DNA of 64,000 bases from contig DAHVMY010000004.1 in assembly GCA_027319585.1 (NCBI GenBank), positions 3,280 to 67,279 on the forward strand. The letters are read 5' to 3'. Below are positions 34,716 through 43,012 of this stretch, piece by piece. This DNA comes from AG-12 sp027319585 (GTDB lineage Bacteria; Chloroflexota; Dormibacteria; Aeolococcales; Bog-877). Numbering within the stretch: position 1 is the stretch's first letter; each line of letters opens with the position of its first letter. Under the pieces are notes generated by a model that saw only the letters and a program-made list of their open reading frames with translations, was not told where the DNA came from and searched no databases. A program made the translations under genes and the position numbers.

Positions 34716-35714
34716 TCAACCCGTGGCAGAGGTCAGCTGAGATCGCGCCGCCGCCAGTACGAAGTTGGCCAGCCGCCGGCGAGCGGCCTCGCTGACCATC
34801 ATGGTGTCGCAGATCTGGGGTGCGACGCCGCGCGCCCGGAGGTCATCGGCCAGCCCGGAGTCGACCGTGTCCACAACCAGGATGTCGAGGAGGCCGTGAT
34901 AGTAGTCCGCTATCCCCACGGGCGACGCCGCCAGCCCCACGGCCTGCATCATCTCGACCGCCGGACCCTTGATGGCGCGACCGCCGACGATCGGGCTCAC
35001 GGCGAGCACCAAAGGAGCCTTCGCCACGGCCTCGCGGACCCCCGGCACCGCCAGGATCGGGCCGATGGAGATGACGGGGTTGCTGGGAGCCAGGATCACA
35101 ACCTCCGCCCCCTCGATGGCCTCCAGGACGCCCGGAGCCGGCCGGGCGCGGCCCACTCCCCGGTACTCCACCGCTGAGATGCGGGGCTCGCAGGCGTCGC
35201 GCACCAGGTATTCCTGAATGTGGAGGTCACGGCCATCGCAGGTGTGAATGCGGGTGACGACTTCGTCATCGGTCATCGGGAGCAGGCGCAGGGGCAGGCC
35301 CAGTCTCGCACCCAGCGCTTCTGTCACCGAGGAGAGGGGGAGGCCGTCCCGCAACCGGGCGGTGCGGAAGATGTGCGTGCCCAGATCCCGATCACCGAGC
35401 TGGAACCAGCTCTCCTCGCCCAGCCGCCGCAGCTGGTCGAGTGCCTGCCAACTCTCGTCGCGGATTCCCCAGCCCCTCGCCTCATCACCCATGCCGCAGA
35501 GCGTGTAGGTGACCGAGTCCAGATCGGGGCTGACGTGCAGCCCGTGGACCAAGAAGTCGTCCCCGGTGTTACCGACGACAGCGAGATCGGCGAACGGCTG
35601 CGCTGCCACCAACCCGGAGAGGAACCGGGCGGCGCCAACTCCCCCGGCTAGAACGGTGACCCTGAGCGGCCGCCCGGTCACAGGCTCTCGGCCCGCCGCG
35701 ACCACTTGGTTCAT
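34716..35714 (-). CDS. cofD: 2-phospho-L-lactate transferase (F420-0 synthase)
   Basis: 332 residues; joins the activated phosphoenolpyruvate/phospholactate to Fo. The N-terminal VTVLAGGVGAARFLSGL binds the nucleotide, VVGNTGDDFLVHGLHVSPDLD is the CofD signature, and APSNPVISIGPILAVPG and VSPIVGGRAIKGPA complete the active site. First gene of the cofD-cofC-cofE set, with 4 bases between it and cofC. Confidence 0.95.
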   Translation of the reverse strand: MNQVVAAGREPVTGRPLRVTVLAGGVGAARFLSGLVAAQPFADLAVVGNTGDDFLVHGLHVSPDLDSVTYTLCGMGDEARGWGIRDESWQALDQLRRLGEESWFQLGDRDLGTHIFRTARLRDGLPLSSVTEALGARLGLPLRLLPMTDDEVVTRIHTCDGRDLHIQEYLVRDACEPRISAVEYRGVGRARPAPGVLEAIEGAEVVILAPSNPVISIGPILAVPGVREAVAKAPLVLAVSPIVGGRAIKGPAVEMMQAVGLAASPVGIADYYHGLLDILVVDTVDSGLADDLRARGVAPQICDTMMVSEAARRRLANFVLAAARSQLTSATG

Positions 35715-35879
35715 CCAATGCTCAAAGGGAGGGGTCTAGTCGAGCCCCGCCCCCAGCCGCACTGCGGGCACCAGCCGACGGGCGCCCGCCTTCATGCGCC
35801 GGCCCGGGGTGGCCGCCCGCCAGCAGTCGGCGCGACCAGCCCGGGGACGGGGTCCTCGGCCTCCCGGAGTCCGCCCAAT

Positions 35880-36242
35880 TCAGACGGCGCTGCAGGCCTT
35901 GGCCGCTCCCGCCCCGTCGCCAGAGTCGAAGGACTGGCCACAGGAGCAGGTCTTGACGGCCTGGGGGTTGTGCACCGTGAACCCCCCTCCCATCAGGCTG
36001 TCGACGTAGTCGATCTCCGCACCCTCGAGGTAGGTCGCGCTGTAGGGGTCCACGAACACCCGGATCCCCTCCTGCTCGGTGACCTCGTCGTCACTGGCGG
36101 GCGCATCGTCGAAGCCCATGCCGTAGCTGAACCCGGAGCACCCGCCGGGCGTCACGTACACCCGGAGGCCCATCTCCTGGTTCTCCTGCTGCTCCAGAAG
36201 CTGCTTCAACTGGCTGATGGCCTGCTCGGAAACGGTGATCAT
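35880..36242 (-). CDS. A-type iron-sulfur carrier (ErpA/IscA family)
   Basis: 120 residues. Three cluster-binding cysteines are present in GGCSGF and TCSCGQSF. GLRVYVTPGGCSGFSYGMG and GGGFTVHNPQA are typical. Such proteins receive Fe-S clusters and pass them to apo-enzymes. A Gly/Ala/Cys-containing extra tail (DGAGAAKACSAV) adds a fourth cysteine. A second, more divergent member is at 41903-42298. Confidence 0.93.
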   Translation of the reverse strand: MITVSEQAISQLKQLLEQQENQEMGLRVYVTPGGCSGFSYGMGFDDAPASDDEVTEQEGIRVFVDPYSATYLEGAEIDYVDSLMGGGFTVHNPQAVKTCSCGQSFDSGDGAGAAKACSAV

Positions 36243-36321
36243 GCTGAAATTTCCCTGAACCTGCTCGGAAGCTGCCAGCTGCTGCTGGTCAATTCGAGTT
36301 TACCGCAGTCACGGGTCGCCG

Positions 36322-36921
36322 TCACCAATAGCGCTCCTCGCGCCAGGGGTCGGCGCTGTTGTTGTAGCCATTGCGCTCCCAGAAGCCGAGCTCGTCCTCG
36401 GCGCGAAACTCCACACCCTCCACCCACTTGGCGCTCTTCCAGAAGTACTTGCGGGGCAGCAGCGCCCGCAGTGGATACCCATGCTCGGGCGAGAGCGGCA
36501 GCCCGTCGTGCCGATATGCGAGCAGGGCATCCTCGGCCGAGGCGACCTCCAAAGGCACGGAGGTCGTGAAGCCGCCAAAGCAGTGAAACTCGACGAACCG
36601 CGCCTCGGGGCGCACGTGGGCCAGCCTCGCGATCTCAGCCAGCGGAACCCCCAGGAAGCGGTTGTCGAACCGGCTCCATGTCGTCACGCAGTGGATGTCG
36701 CAGAGGACCTCCCTGGCGGGCAGGGCCAGGAGCTGGTCGAACGTGAGCACCGTGTCCTGCTCCACCGCTCCGAAGATCCTCAGGCGCCAGCGGCCCATGT
36801 CATAGGTGGGCACGCGGCCGTAGTGCAGCACCGGCCACTTCTCGGTCAGCACCTGCCCGGGTGGCAAGCGGGTGGGGTTGGCCTCGACGCGGGGATCGAG
36901 CTGGCGGCGACCGATCTTCAT
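36322..36921 (-). CDS. sulfite-oxidase-like molybdopterin oxidoreductase
   Basis: 199 residues, a single oxidoreductase molybdopterin-binding domain of the sulfite oxidase/MsrP superfamily. CDIHCVTTWSRFDN carries the Mo-coordinating cysteine; RFVEFHCFGGFTTSVPL and GYPLRALLPRKYFWKSAKWV are conserved cofactor contacts. It has neither signal peptide nor heme domain, so it is probably cytoplasmic and uses another redox partner. Substrate unknown. It depends on the molybdopterin made with MoaD/MoaE encoded 3.4 kb away. Confidence 0.9.
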   Translation of the reverse strand: MKIGRRQLDPRVEANPTRLPPGQVLTEKWPVLHYGRVPTYDMGRWRLRIFGAVEQDTVLTFDQLLALPAREVLCDIHCVTTWSRFDNRFLGVPLAEIARLAHVRPEARFVEFHCFGGFTTSVPLEVASAEDALLAYRHDGLPLSPEHGYPLRALLPRKYFWKSAKWVEGVEFRAEDELGFWERNGYNNSADPWREERYW

Positions 36922-36984
36922 ACCTTGGATCCTAAAAGAAATGGCTTACGCCGGGCACCGCCAGTGGCCCCAGGCCAAGCGGCC

Positions 36985-37347
36985 TCAGGTCCCTTCGCGA
37001 CAGACGCAGAACTCGTTGCCCTCGGGATCTCGCATCACCTGCCAGGCCCACCGCTGCGGATCCTCCTCGAAGAAAGGTGGTCCCACCGGCCGGGCCCCCA
37101 GGGCCCGCAGGCGGGCGACCAGGCGCTCGGGCTGGACGGTGAAGAGGTCGAGATGCAGCCGATTCTTCCCCGACTTCGGCTCGGGCACGCGTTGCAGAAA
37201 GACGCCCAGGGATCCGGGCGGGCCCACCAGGTCGAGGTACGGCTCCCCATCTCCGGCGGTAGCCGAGTAACCGAGAGCGGCCAGCCAGAAGGGGGCCAGA
37301 GCCGCCGGATCCAGGCAGTCGATTCCAACCTCGACCCGGGGCCGCAC
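36985..37347 (-). CDS. VOC/glyoxalase-like domain protein
   Basis: About 120 residues with the paired beta-alpha-beta-beta-beta modules of the vicinal-oxygen-chelate superfamily: VGIDCLDPAALAPFWLAALGY and NRLHLDLFTV in the first half, ending in VMRDPEGNEFCVC. It matches the Glyoxalase_6-type small proteins frequent in Actinomycetota. GTG 37347 is chosen because a longer start would run into thyX. Function unknown. Confidence 0.8.
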   Translation of the reverse strand: MRPRVEVGIDCLDPAALAPFWLAALGYSATAGDGEPYLDLVGPPGSLGVFLQRVPEPKSGKNRLHLDLFTVQPERLVARLRALGARPVGPPFFEEDPQRWAWQVMRDPEGNEFCVCREGT

Positions 37348-37378
37348 CGATCCGCCCACAACGGGCGCAACGGTCGGC

Positions 37379-38164
37379 TCAGACCTTGGCAAACCGCGGC
37401 ACCCAGCATCCCCTGTGGTCACGCTCGAAATCCTGGAACACCCCCGACGCCTCCTCCACCATGATCTCCCCCACCCGCCCGAAGATGAGCCTGAGCTCCT
37501 CCTCAGCGCCGACTGCGGTCCGCATCTGGACCACGTGCCTCAGGGTGCGCAGGTTCATGGTCATGACGATGTCAGTGCTCACCCCGATCGGGGCCAGCCG
37601 GCGGAGCGCGGAGGTGGCCTCCTTCTTGATGTGAAAGGGGACCCCGTCCTCGTCCAGGCCCAACGCTTTGGCGGCCGACAGCTGGAACTCCTCGAGTCGC
37701 TCCACCAGCTCCAGAACCTGCTGGCGCACGGGCTCAAGCGCGGGGGGAACTCGAAAGCCGATGTCCACCAGGCGGACATACCGCAGGCTCTCCTGACTGT
37801 AGGCAGCACCGGCACGATGGCGCACGATCTCGTGGGTGGCGACCCGGCTCACGTTGTGGAGCGCGAAGGTGTAGTTGGCATGCTCGAGCACGCTGCCGTG
37901 GGCACTCTTGAGGATGTTCTCCAGATAGGCGCGTGGGTCCTGGCGCACCCTGGTCACGTTGGGGTTCAGCCCCGGCTCCCAACTCCTGTAACAGGTGCGC
38001 CCCGCGAACTCCACCAGCAGCTCCCCGCCACTCCCGGCCGGATCCTGGACGCGCCGTTCCAGCCAGCTCGCACCACCCACCCGCTCCAGGTAGGACCGCA
38101 TAGCGTCCAGGTCGACCGCCGGACGCGCGATGAGGTAGACCTCGGGCGCCGTCTCTCGGGGCAA
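37379..38164 (-). CDS. thyX: FAD-dependent thymidylate synthase
   Basis: 261 residues; makes dTMP from dUMP using FAD and methylenetetrahydrofolate. The signature region reads EIVRHRAGAAYSQESLRY: the RHR is followed by eight rather than the usual seven residues before the serine of the ThyX motif, a spacing variant I believe occurs in other longer ThyX proteins. HGSVLEHANYTFAL and MNLRTLRHVVQMR are also conserved. No thyA is visible in the window. Confidence 0.93.
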   Translation of the reverse strand: MPRETAPEVYLIARPAVDLDAMRSYLERVGGASWLERRVQDPAGSGGELLVEFAGRTCYRSWEPGLNPNVTRVRQDPRAYLENILKSAHGSVLEHANYTFALHNVSRVATHEIVRHRAGAAYSQESLRYVRLVDIGFRVPPALEPVRQQVLELVERLEEFQLSAAKALGLDEDGVPFHIKKEATSALRRLAPIGVSTDIVMTMNLRTLRHVVQMRTAVGAEEELRLIFGRVGEIMVEEASGVFQDFERDHRGCWVPRFAKV

Positions 38165-38217
38165 CTAGCTTGCCGCCGCGGTCCCCGGGAGCAGGGCCCG
38201 GGCAGGGCTAGGCGCCA

Positions 38218-38973
38218 TCAGCCGAGGGCCTCCAGCATCTCGTCGATCTGCGCCCGGACGCAGGTGAAGCTGGGCACATCGCGCAGGGTGTAGGAGGACG
38301 CCTCAGTGTCCCGGAGCGCCTGCACACAGTCCAGGAAGTCAGCGGCCGAGTCGGTCTCGAAGGCTACCACGAACTCCTGGTCATCCAGGCCGAAGGAATA
38401 GGTGGTGTTGATCTTCACGCTGGGGTACTCGTGCCCCACCCGGATGTGCTCCTGCATCATGCGCTGACGCTCCTCGGCGCTGAGCGCCCACCAGGCGCGG
38501 GTCTTGACGAAGGGGTAGACGAACAGGTAGCGGCTCTTGCCAGGAGCCAGGACCAGCCGGTCGGTGGTGCCGCCCTGGTTGGGGTGCTCGGTGTCGACGT
38601 AGATGGAGCGCTTGGTCATGGCGGTGTAGCTGTGCGAGCACTGAAGGTATCCCGCCAGCGCCGATCGATTGATGTCGGTGAACAGGGCCTGCAGCCGCTC
38701 GGCCTCCTCGCTCACCGCCCAGATCATCATGTCGCTGTCGCCCCTGGTCCCCACCAGGGTGAAGGTTCGCATCAGGATGCGGCGGCTGTGCTCCTCTAGC
38801 ACCGTGGCCAGCTCGCGACGATGCTCGGCCCGGGTGTCCGCCGACAGGCGGCGCCACTCCGGCTGCACCTTGTAGAAGGCGAATCTGACCAGCTGTCGCG
38901 GGGCCGGCTTGGTCGCGTCCCGGACCAGCACCGGCCCCACCACCGTTCGCGTCGCAGTCGGGGTCTGGCTCAC
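38218..38973 (-). CDS. hemQ: HemQ, coproheme decarboxylase (chlorite dismutase family)
   Basis: 251 residues; oxidatively decarboxylates coproheme III to heme b in the pathway used by Gram-positive-type bacteria. Conserved elements include RFAFYKVQPEWRRL, the central YTAMTKRSIYV, KSRYLFVYPFVKTRAWW and GHEYPSVKINTTYSFGLDDQEF. The distal Arg of true chlorite dismutases is not evident. The GTG start overlaps the preceding zinc-ribbon gene (GTGA). Its presence implies that the hem genes at 5.9-13.7 kb feed the coproporphyrin-dependent branch. Confidence 0.92.
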   Translation of the reverse strand: MSQTPTATRTVVGPVLVRDATKPAPRQLVRFAFYKVQPEWRRLSADTRAEHRRELATVLEEHSRRILMRTFTLVGTRGDSDMMIWAVSEEAERLQALFTDINRSALAGYLQCSHSYTAMTKRSIYVDTEHPNQGGTTDRLVLAPGKSRYLFVYPFVKTRAWWALSAEERQRMMQEHIRVGHEYPSVKINTTYSFGLDDQEFVVAFETDSAADFLDCVQALRDTEASSYTLRDVPSFTCVRAQIDEMLEALG

Positions 38974-39185
38974 CCCCTGTGCACCTCGAAGTTGGCCAGG
39001 CGCGGTCCCGGGCTGGAGATGACCACGGTGTGCCCGCAGCGTGGACAGACATGCACGGCCCCCGAGCGGGTCACCACCCGACCCCCCTCCAGCTGCACCT
39101 GACACTCCGGGCCATCGACGCGCCTCCATGTGAGATCTGTCGCCCCACAATGATCGCAGGTGTCCGGAGGCGGGTTGTTAAGCAT
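38970..39185 (-). CDS. small zinc-ribbon protein
   Basis: 71 residues with two CxxC knuckles, CDHCG near residue 11 and CPRCG near residue 48, spaced like a zinc ribbon. The middle is a short beta hairpin region (VQLEGGRVVTRSG). ATG 39185 overlaps the amidohydrolase stop and the stop overlaps hemQ, so it is translationally coupled on both sides. Role unknown; a regulator or a zinc-dependent adaptor is possible. Confidence 0.8.
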   Translation of the reverse strand: MLNNPPPDTCDHCGATDLTWRRVDGPECQVQLEGGRVVTRSGAVHVCPRCGHTVVISSPGPRLANFEVHRG

Positions 39186-40371
39186 CGGGCCGCCCCGACT
39201 CGCAGAAGGACAGGGCCGCCCGAGCCATGACCTCCACCCCCACCGGGAGGCAGGCTTCGTCCAGGTCGAAAGCCGGATGGTGATGTGGCGCGGTGATTCC
39301 CGCCTCGGCATTGCCGGCCCCGAGCAGAAAGTAGCAACCCGGTACCGCCCGTAGGAACAGCGATACGTCGTCGCCGACCGTGACCGGCTCTGGATCGATC
39401 AGGACCACCCCAGGGCTGGCGGAGACCGCCGCCCTCACCAGCTGGGCCATCCGGGCGTCGCTCACGACCGGCGGGCACCCGGGCCCGCGCTCGGTTCGGG
39501 CGCTCGCGCCGAAACTGGCGGCGATCCCCTGGGCCACCTCAGAGATCCGGCGGAGCAGCCGATCCCGGTCCTCGACCATGAAGGCGCGCACCGTCCCGGT
39601 CAAGGTGACCGTATCCGGAATCACGTTGAAGACGACTCCACCCTCGATCTTGCCCACCGTCACCACGGCCGCCTGAAACGGCGAGGTCTCCCGTGAGACC
39701 AGGGTCTGCAGTGCCAGCACCACCATGCTGGCGATGGGGATGGGGTCCAGCGCCTGGTGCGGCAGGGCGCCGTGGCCGCCCCGACCCTCGATGACCACCC
39801 TGAACTCATCCGCGGAGGCGAAGATGGCACCCTCCCGCACCCCGACCGTGCCGGCCGGAAGCCCGCTCCATACGTGCAGCCCGAGCGCCCCCTCCATCTC
39901 CGGGTTAGACATCGCCCCTTGGTCGATCATCTCCTGGGCTCCGCCCGCGGTCTCCTCGGCGGGCTGGAAGGCGAACCGGATCGTCCCGGCAAGCGCAGAG
40001 CGCATCCCGGTGAGCAGCTCAGCCACCCCCAGAGCGACCGCCACATGGGCGTCGTGGCCGCACGCGTGCATCGCCCCGTCCACCAACGATCGGTAGGGCC
40101 GGTCGGCGCCACGCTCGAGGAGGGGTAGGGCATCGATGTCCGCCCTCAGCAGAAGCCGATGACCACCCGGACGTGCACCGTCCAGATCCGCAACCACCGC
40201 GCGGCCCTCGACCAGCCGCTTAGGGGTCAGCCCGAGGGTTCGCAGGCGCTGGGCGATGAAGTCGGCGGTGCCCCGCTCGTGACCGGAGAGCTCCGGATGC
40301 TGATGCAGGTGCCGGCGATCCGCGACCAGGCTAGGGCGCAGCCCCTGGACCGCCTCGTGGATATCAGTCAT
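39178..40371 (-). CDS. M20 family amidohydrolase (N-acyl amino acid / hippurate hydrolase type)
   Basis: 397 residues, dinuclear metal hydrolase. RRHLHQHPELSGHE at the start, MHACGHDAHVAVALG with metal ligands, FQPAEETAGGAQEMID with the catalytic Glu pair and APHHHPAFDLDE with the last His are the M20D hallmarks. Substrates in this group are N-acyl amino acids, IAA conjugates or hippurate. ATG 40371 has GAGGAG upstream and overlaps the end of the next upstream gene by eight bases. Confidence 0.92.
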   Translation of the reverse strand: MTDIHEAVQGLRPSLVADRRHLHQHPELSGHERGTADFIAQRLRTLGLTPKRLVEGRAVVADLDGARPGGHRLLLRADIDALPLLERGADRPYRSLVDGAMHACGHDAHVAVALGVAELLTGMRSALAGTIRFAFQPAEETAGGAQEMIDQGAMSNPEMEGALGLHVWSGLPAGTVGVREGAIFASADEFRVVIEGRGGHGALPHQALDPIPIASMVVLALQTLVSRETSPFQAAVVTVGKIEGGVVFNVIPDTVTLTGTVRAFMVEDRDRLLRRISEVAQGIAASFGASARTERGPGCPPVVSDARMAQLVRAAVSASPGVVLIDPEPVTVGDDVSLFLRAVPGCYFLLGAGNAEAGITAPHHHPAFDLDEACLPVGVEVMARAALSFCESGRPDA

Positions 40372-40789
40372 GCGTACTCCTCGTCGATCTGGCAGGATCT
40401 TCCGCCCGGGCGAGCAGCCCCTCCAGGACCACCGGCAGAGCGCTGTTGGCAACCACCCGGTCGGCCCCCGCGGCCCGGGCTCGCCTCCCCAAGTCTCGCA
40501 TCAGAACATGGGGGCCAAAGGCGACGATCAGCGGGGGCGGGGTCACCTGCGAGAGCCCGCGCATCGTCTGCAATCGGGACTCCTGGTCCCGGTTCAGGTC
40601 AACCAGCACCAGCTGCAAGCCGCTGAGGTCGGCACCGTGGGCGATCGATCGCAGGCTGAGACCATGGTGGCCCAGGATGGCGGAAAGCCGCGACGTGACC
40701 ATCAGATCCGCCCCCACCATCCCCACCGGTGCTGACCGTCGGAGTGGGTCATCGCGGCCGATTCCCGATGGCGATCCCTCACTGGTCAC
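40364..40789 (-). CDS. receiver-like domain protein, unknown function
   Basis: About 141 residues with alternating strand/helix pattern resembling a response regulator receiver: VGADLMVTSRLSAILGHHG, then LVLVDLNRD with the Asp where phosphorylation would occur, PLIVAFGPHV and ARAAGADRVVANS. A switch Thr/Ser and Lys are not clearly placed, and there is no output domain. Start uncertain (GTG 40789, or ATG near 40720). It overlaps the amidohydrolase start. Confidence 0.6.
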   Translation of the reverse strand: MTSEGSPSGIGRDDPLRRSAPVGMVGADLMVTSRLSAILGHHGLSLRSIAHGADLSGLQLVLVDLNRDQESRLQTMRGLSQVTPPPLIVAFGPHVLMRDLGRRARAAGADRVVANSALPVVLEGLLARAEDPARSTRSTHD

Positions 40790-41164
40790 TCCGCTAGGGT
40801 ACGCGTGACGCTGGCCCGACCCGATGGCGGCCCGGGCATCGACCACCCCCGCGCCCGGCTGCCGTCTCCAGTCGGGCCCTGACCGAGTAGGCAAGTGTTC
40901 TCGAGCGAAGCGCCGCCTTCCTGCTCGGACCCGATCGGCCTCTTCGCGGTGGAGCGGGCAACCCGGATGACGGAAGCGCTCTGATGAGCCCGGGCCCGAG
41001 GCGATGCCGCGCCGGCCGTCGGTGATCAGCGAGGCTTGGCGGCCGCCCGGCTCCGCCAGGCCTCTCGTGGCCCATGCGGCTTCCTGCAAGCAGGTGACCC
41101 TTGTGGAACGTGCCTCCCGCCCTCCGAGCCTCAGGAGGACGGTCGAGGAACCCTCGGACCGGAC
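40790..41164. other. 375-base region without recognisable gene
   Basis: Lies between the receiver-like gene and the MOSC gene, both on the minus strand. Open frames here have no recognisable motifs and no good ribosome binding site. No terminator-like hairpin with U tract and no repeat was seen. Confidence 0.45.
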
Positions 41165-41848
41165 TCAGGACTCGACAACAACCGGACTTCCCGGCGCGAT
41201 CCGCCCCGGAACCACAACTTCGGCGTAGACCCCCATCATGGCCTGCCTGGTCTCCACCAGATGGCGGAGCAGTCCCGGCCACCCAGCGTACGTATCCGGG
41301 TCTCGGGTCGTGACCACGCAGCGGGCACATTCCGAGAGCACGCGCACGACCGCCGCGCCGATGTGAAGGTGCGCGCCCAGCCATTCTCGTTCCGCATCGA
41401 CCTGACCGGGGTCGGCAGCGATGAACAGGTTGGCCCGAAACCTCCTGGGATCCACGTGTCGGTTCACGGCCGCGGCGACGCCGATCACGCTCGGCAGCAG
41501 CACCAGGTGGAGAGGTGAGTCATCGAACGCCCCTCCGACCACCTCCGCCAGCTCGAGGGGACGCTGACACACCTCCCGCAGCCGGTTGGCGACGGCGGGG
41601 TGGCGCCAGGGAGTGGGCGGCAGGTCGGGGCCGGTGACCACCGCGCCGTCGGCGGCGCACACCGCGCGGAACCTCAGGAGCCCCGGCAGCCCACGCGCGC
41701 TCACGGGGTGGTCAGGGCGACGGCTCTGACGATCGAAGGCGGCGATCCCGCGATCGCCCGTCAGCCCGCGAACCCCAAGGTTGGCCGACCGCAGCTGCTC
41801 TCCGGCCATCGACTTGACGGGATACCGCCAGATCTCCGCGATCTCCAT
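41165..41848 (-). CDS. MOSC domain protein (mARC-like)
   Basis: 227 residues. EIWRYPVKSMAGEQL is the N-terminal beta-barrel (MOSC_N) start and the MOSC core contains NLFIAADPG and SECARCVVTTRDPDT, whose Cys aligns with the molybdenum-coordinating cysteine of mARC/YcbX proteins. Members reduce N-hydroxylated compounds or deliver sulfur. There is no ferredoxin domain, unlike YcbX, so an external electron donor would be needed. The third molybdenum-related protein of this stretch. Confidence 0.88.
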   Translation of the reverse strand: MEIAEIWRYPVKSMAGEQLRSANLGVRGLTGDRGIAAFDRQSRRPDHPVSARGLPGLLRFRAVCAADGAVVTGPDLPPTPWRHPAVANRLREVCQRPLELAEVVGGAFDDSPLHLVLLPSVIGVAAAVNRHVDPRRFRANLFIAADPGQVDAEREWLGAHLHIGAAVVRVLSECARCVVTTRDPDTYAGWPGLLRHLVETRQAMMGVYAEVVVPGRIAPGSPVVVES

Positions 41849-41902
41849 GTCCGACCGATTCTACTGGAGGGCTCTCGGCCAGAATGCACCTACAATCAAG
41901 GG

Positions 41903-42298
41903 ATGCAACCGCCGCTGCTGGCCACCCGCGACGCCCTGGAGGAGATCCGTGCTTGGAAGGCTCGGGTCCAGCAGCCCGACGCGGTTTTCCGCGTCGACGT
42001 GCGGCTGGGGGGGTGCCGGGGCTTCAAGCTCTTCTTCGATCTGGAGGAGGCGGCGGCCACCGATGACGTGGTCACTGAGGTGGAGGGCGTACGCATCGTC
42101 GTCCAAGAAGACGGACTCCCGCTGGTCGCGGGGTCGATCCTTGACTTCGAGGACAGCTACCGCGGGCGAGGCTTCCGGCTGGCGAATCCCAGGGCGCGCA
42201 ACGCCTGCGGCTGCGGCACCTCCTTCATGGCTGACTACCCCGGACAGGCCGAACCAGAGTCGGAATTGGTGGTGGCGGAGGCTCCCACTCCTCACTGA
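41903..42298 (+). CDS. A-type iron-sulfur carrier-like protein (second copy)
   Basis: 131 residues. GGCRGFK and NACGCGTSF supply the three conserved cysteines of the HesB/IscA family, and GRGFRLANPRA corresponds to the GGGFxxxNP element. It is more divergent than the copy at 35880-36242, with a long middle region and an acidic C-terminal tail. ATG 41903 has only CAAGGG directly before it, so the true start could differ. Confidence 0.85.
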   Translation: MQPPLLATRDALEEIRAWKARVQQPDAVFRVDVRLGGCRGFKLFFDLEEAAATDDVVTEVEGVRIVVQEDGLPLVAGSILDFEDSYRGRGFRLANPRARNACGCGTSFMADYPGQAEPESELVVAEAPTPH

Positions 42299-42314
42299 CC
42301 CTGCCGCGCCCCGG

Positions 42315-42527
42315 TCAGTGACGACGGCAGCGGATGGGGATCGTCCGCAAGATCCGACCGCGCAACTCGCCACCGGCCACCGGGGTCAGGAGTAGGGCCA
42401 GCACGATCCCGACCAGGATTCCCCGGCGGAAGCCGCGCAGATAGCGTCGCACCGGCCGGACGATCTCTTCGTCGACCGCGGTCAGGAACGCCCCTATCCG
42501 CTCCTCGGGAGAGCCCGTCCGACTCAT
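42315..42527 (-). CDS. small basic membrane protein
   Basis: 70 residues. RRGILVGIVLALLLTPVAGG is a single probable membrane segment, flanked by Arg-rich stretches (RPVRRYLRGFRR and RIPIRC-type tail). ATG 42527 overlaps the stop of the YtxH-like gene (ATGA), so the two are probably made together. No known family. Confidence 0.6.
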   Translation of the reverse strand: MSRTGSPEERIGAFLTAVDEEIVRPVRRYLRGFRRGILVGIVLALLLTPVAGGELRGRILRTIPIRCRRH

Positions 42528-42841
42528 GCGCCGCCGCCGTTGCGACTCGCCTGCGTCGGCAGACCCGCACCGCTCTCTGCCAGCCGGTGCCGGGCGGTGT
42601 GCACCACGGGCTGGACCATCCTGCCTGCCGAGTCGGCCGCATCCGCCACCACCCGGAGCGCGGGCTGAACTGTTCGCCATCCCGAGGCGACGCCGTTCGC
42701 CACGCGCTCGGCGCGGTGGCGACTCCTGTGGTAGGTGGTCTCGATCGCCATCCGGGTGTCCCGGCCCGGGCGCGGCGCGATCAGGACCCCGATCACCGCG
42801 CCGGCCATGACTCCATGTGAGAATCCCTTCAAATATCCCAT
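42524..42841 (-). CDS. YtxH-like membrane-associated protein
   Basis: 105 residues. The N terminus GFSHGVMAGAVIGVLIAPRP followed by GRDTR is the glycine-rich membrane segment and APxxGxxTR signature of YtxH/gas-vesicle-like general stress proteins. The remainder is a long amphipathic helix rich in Arg, Ala and Val. Coupled to the small membrane protein downstream. Confidence 0.75.
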   Translation of the reverse strand: MGYLKGFSHGVMAGAVIGVLIAPRPGRDTRMAIETTYHRSRHRAERVANGVASGWRTVQPALRVVADAADSAGRMVQPVVHTARHRLAESGAGLPTQASRNGGGA

Positions 42842-43012
42842 CGCTGCCTCCGAGCTTGGCTGGTCACGGACCTAATCAAAGCACGCCGCGGCCCCTCCGA
42901 GGGGATCCGGCTTGGAAGGTGCGCCAGAAAGCCCGCCACCCCGCCAACGTGAACCCCCGGGCGCCGACCCTGGGCTGACGGGGACGCCCTGCCCGGAGGG
43001 GCCCCGCGAGAT

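Noticed and set aside
40794..41384. 196-codon minus-strand open frame in the 40.8-41.1 kb gap
   Set aside because: Half of it overlaps the MOSC gene, composition is Arg/Gly/Pro-rich as expected for a GC-rich shadow frame, and there is no motif or ribosome binding site.
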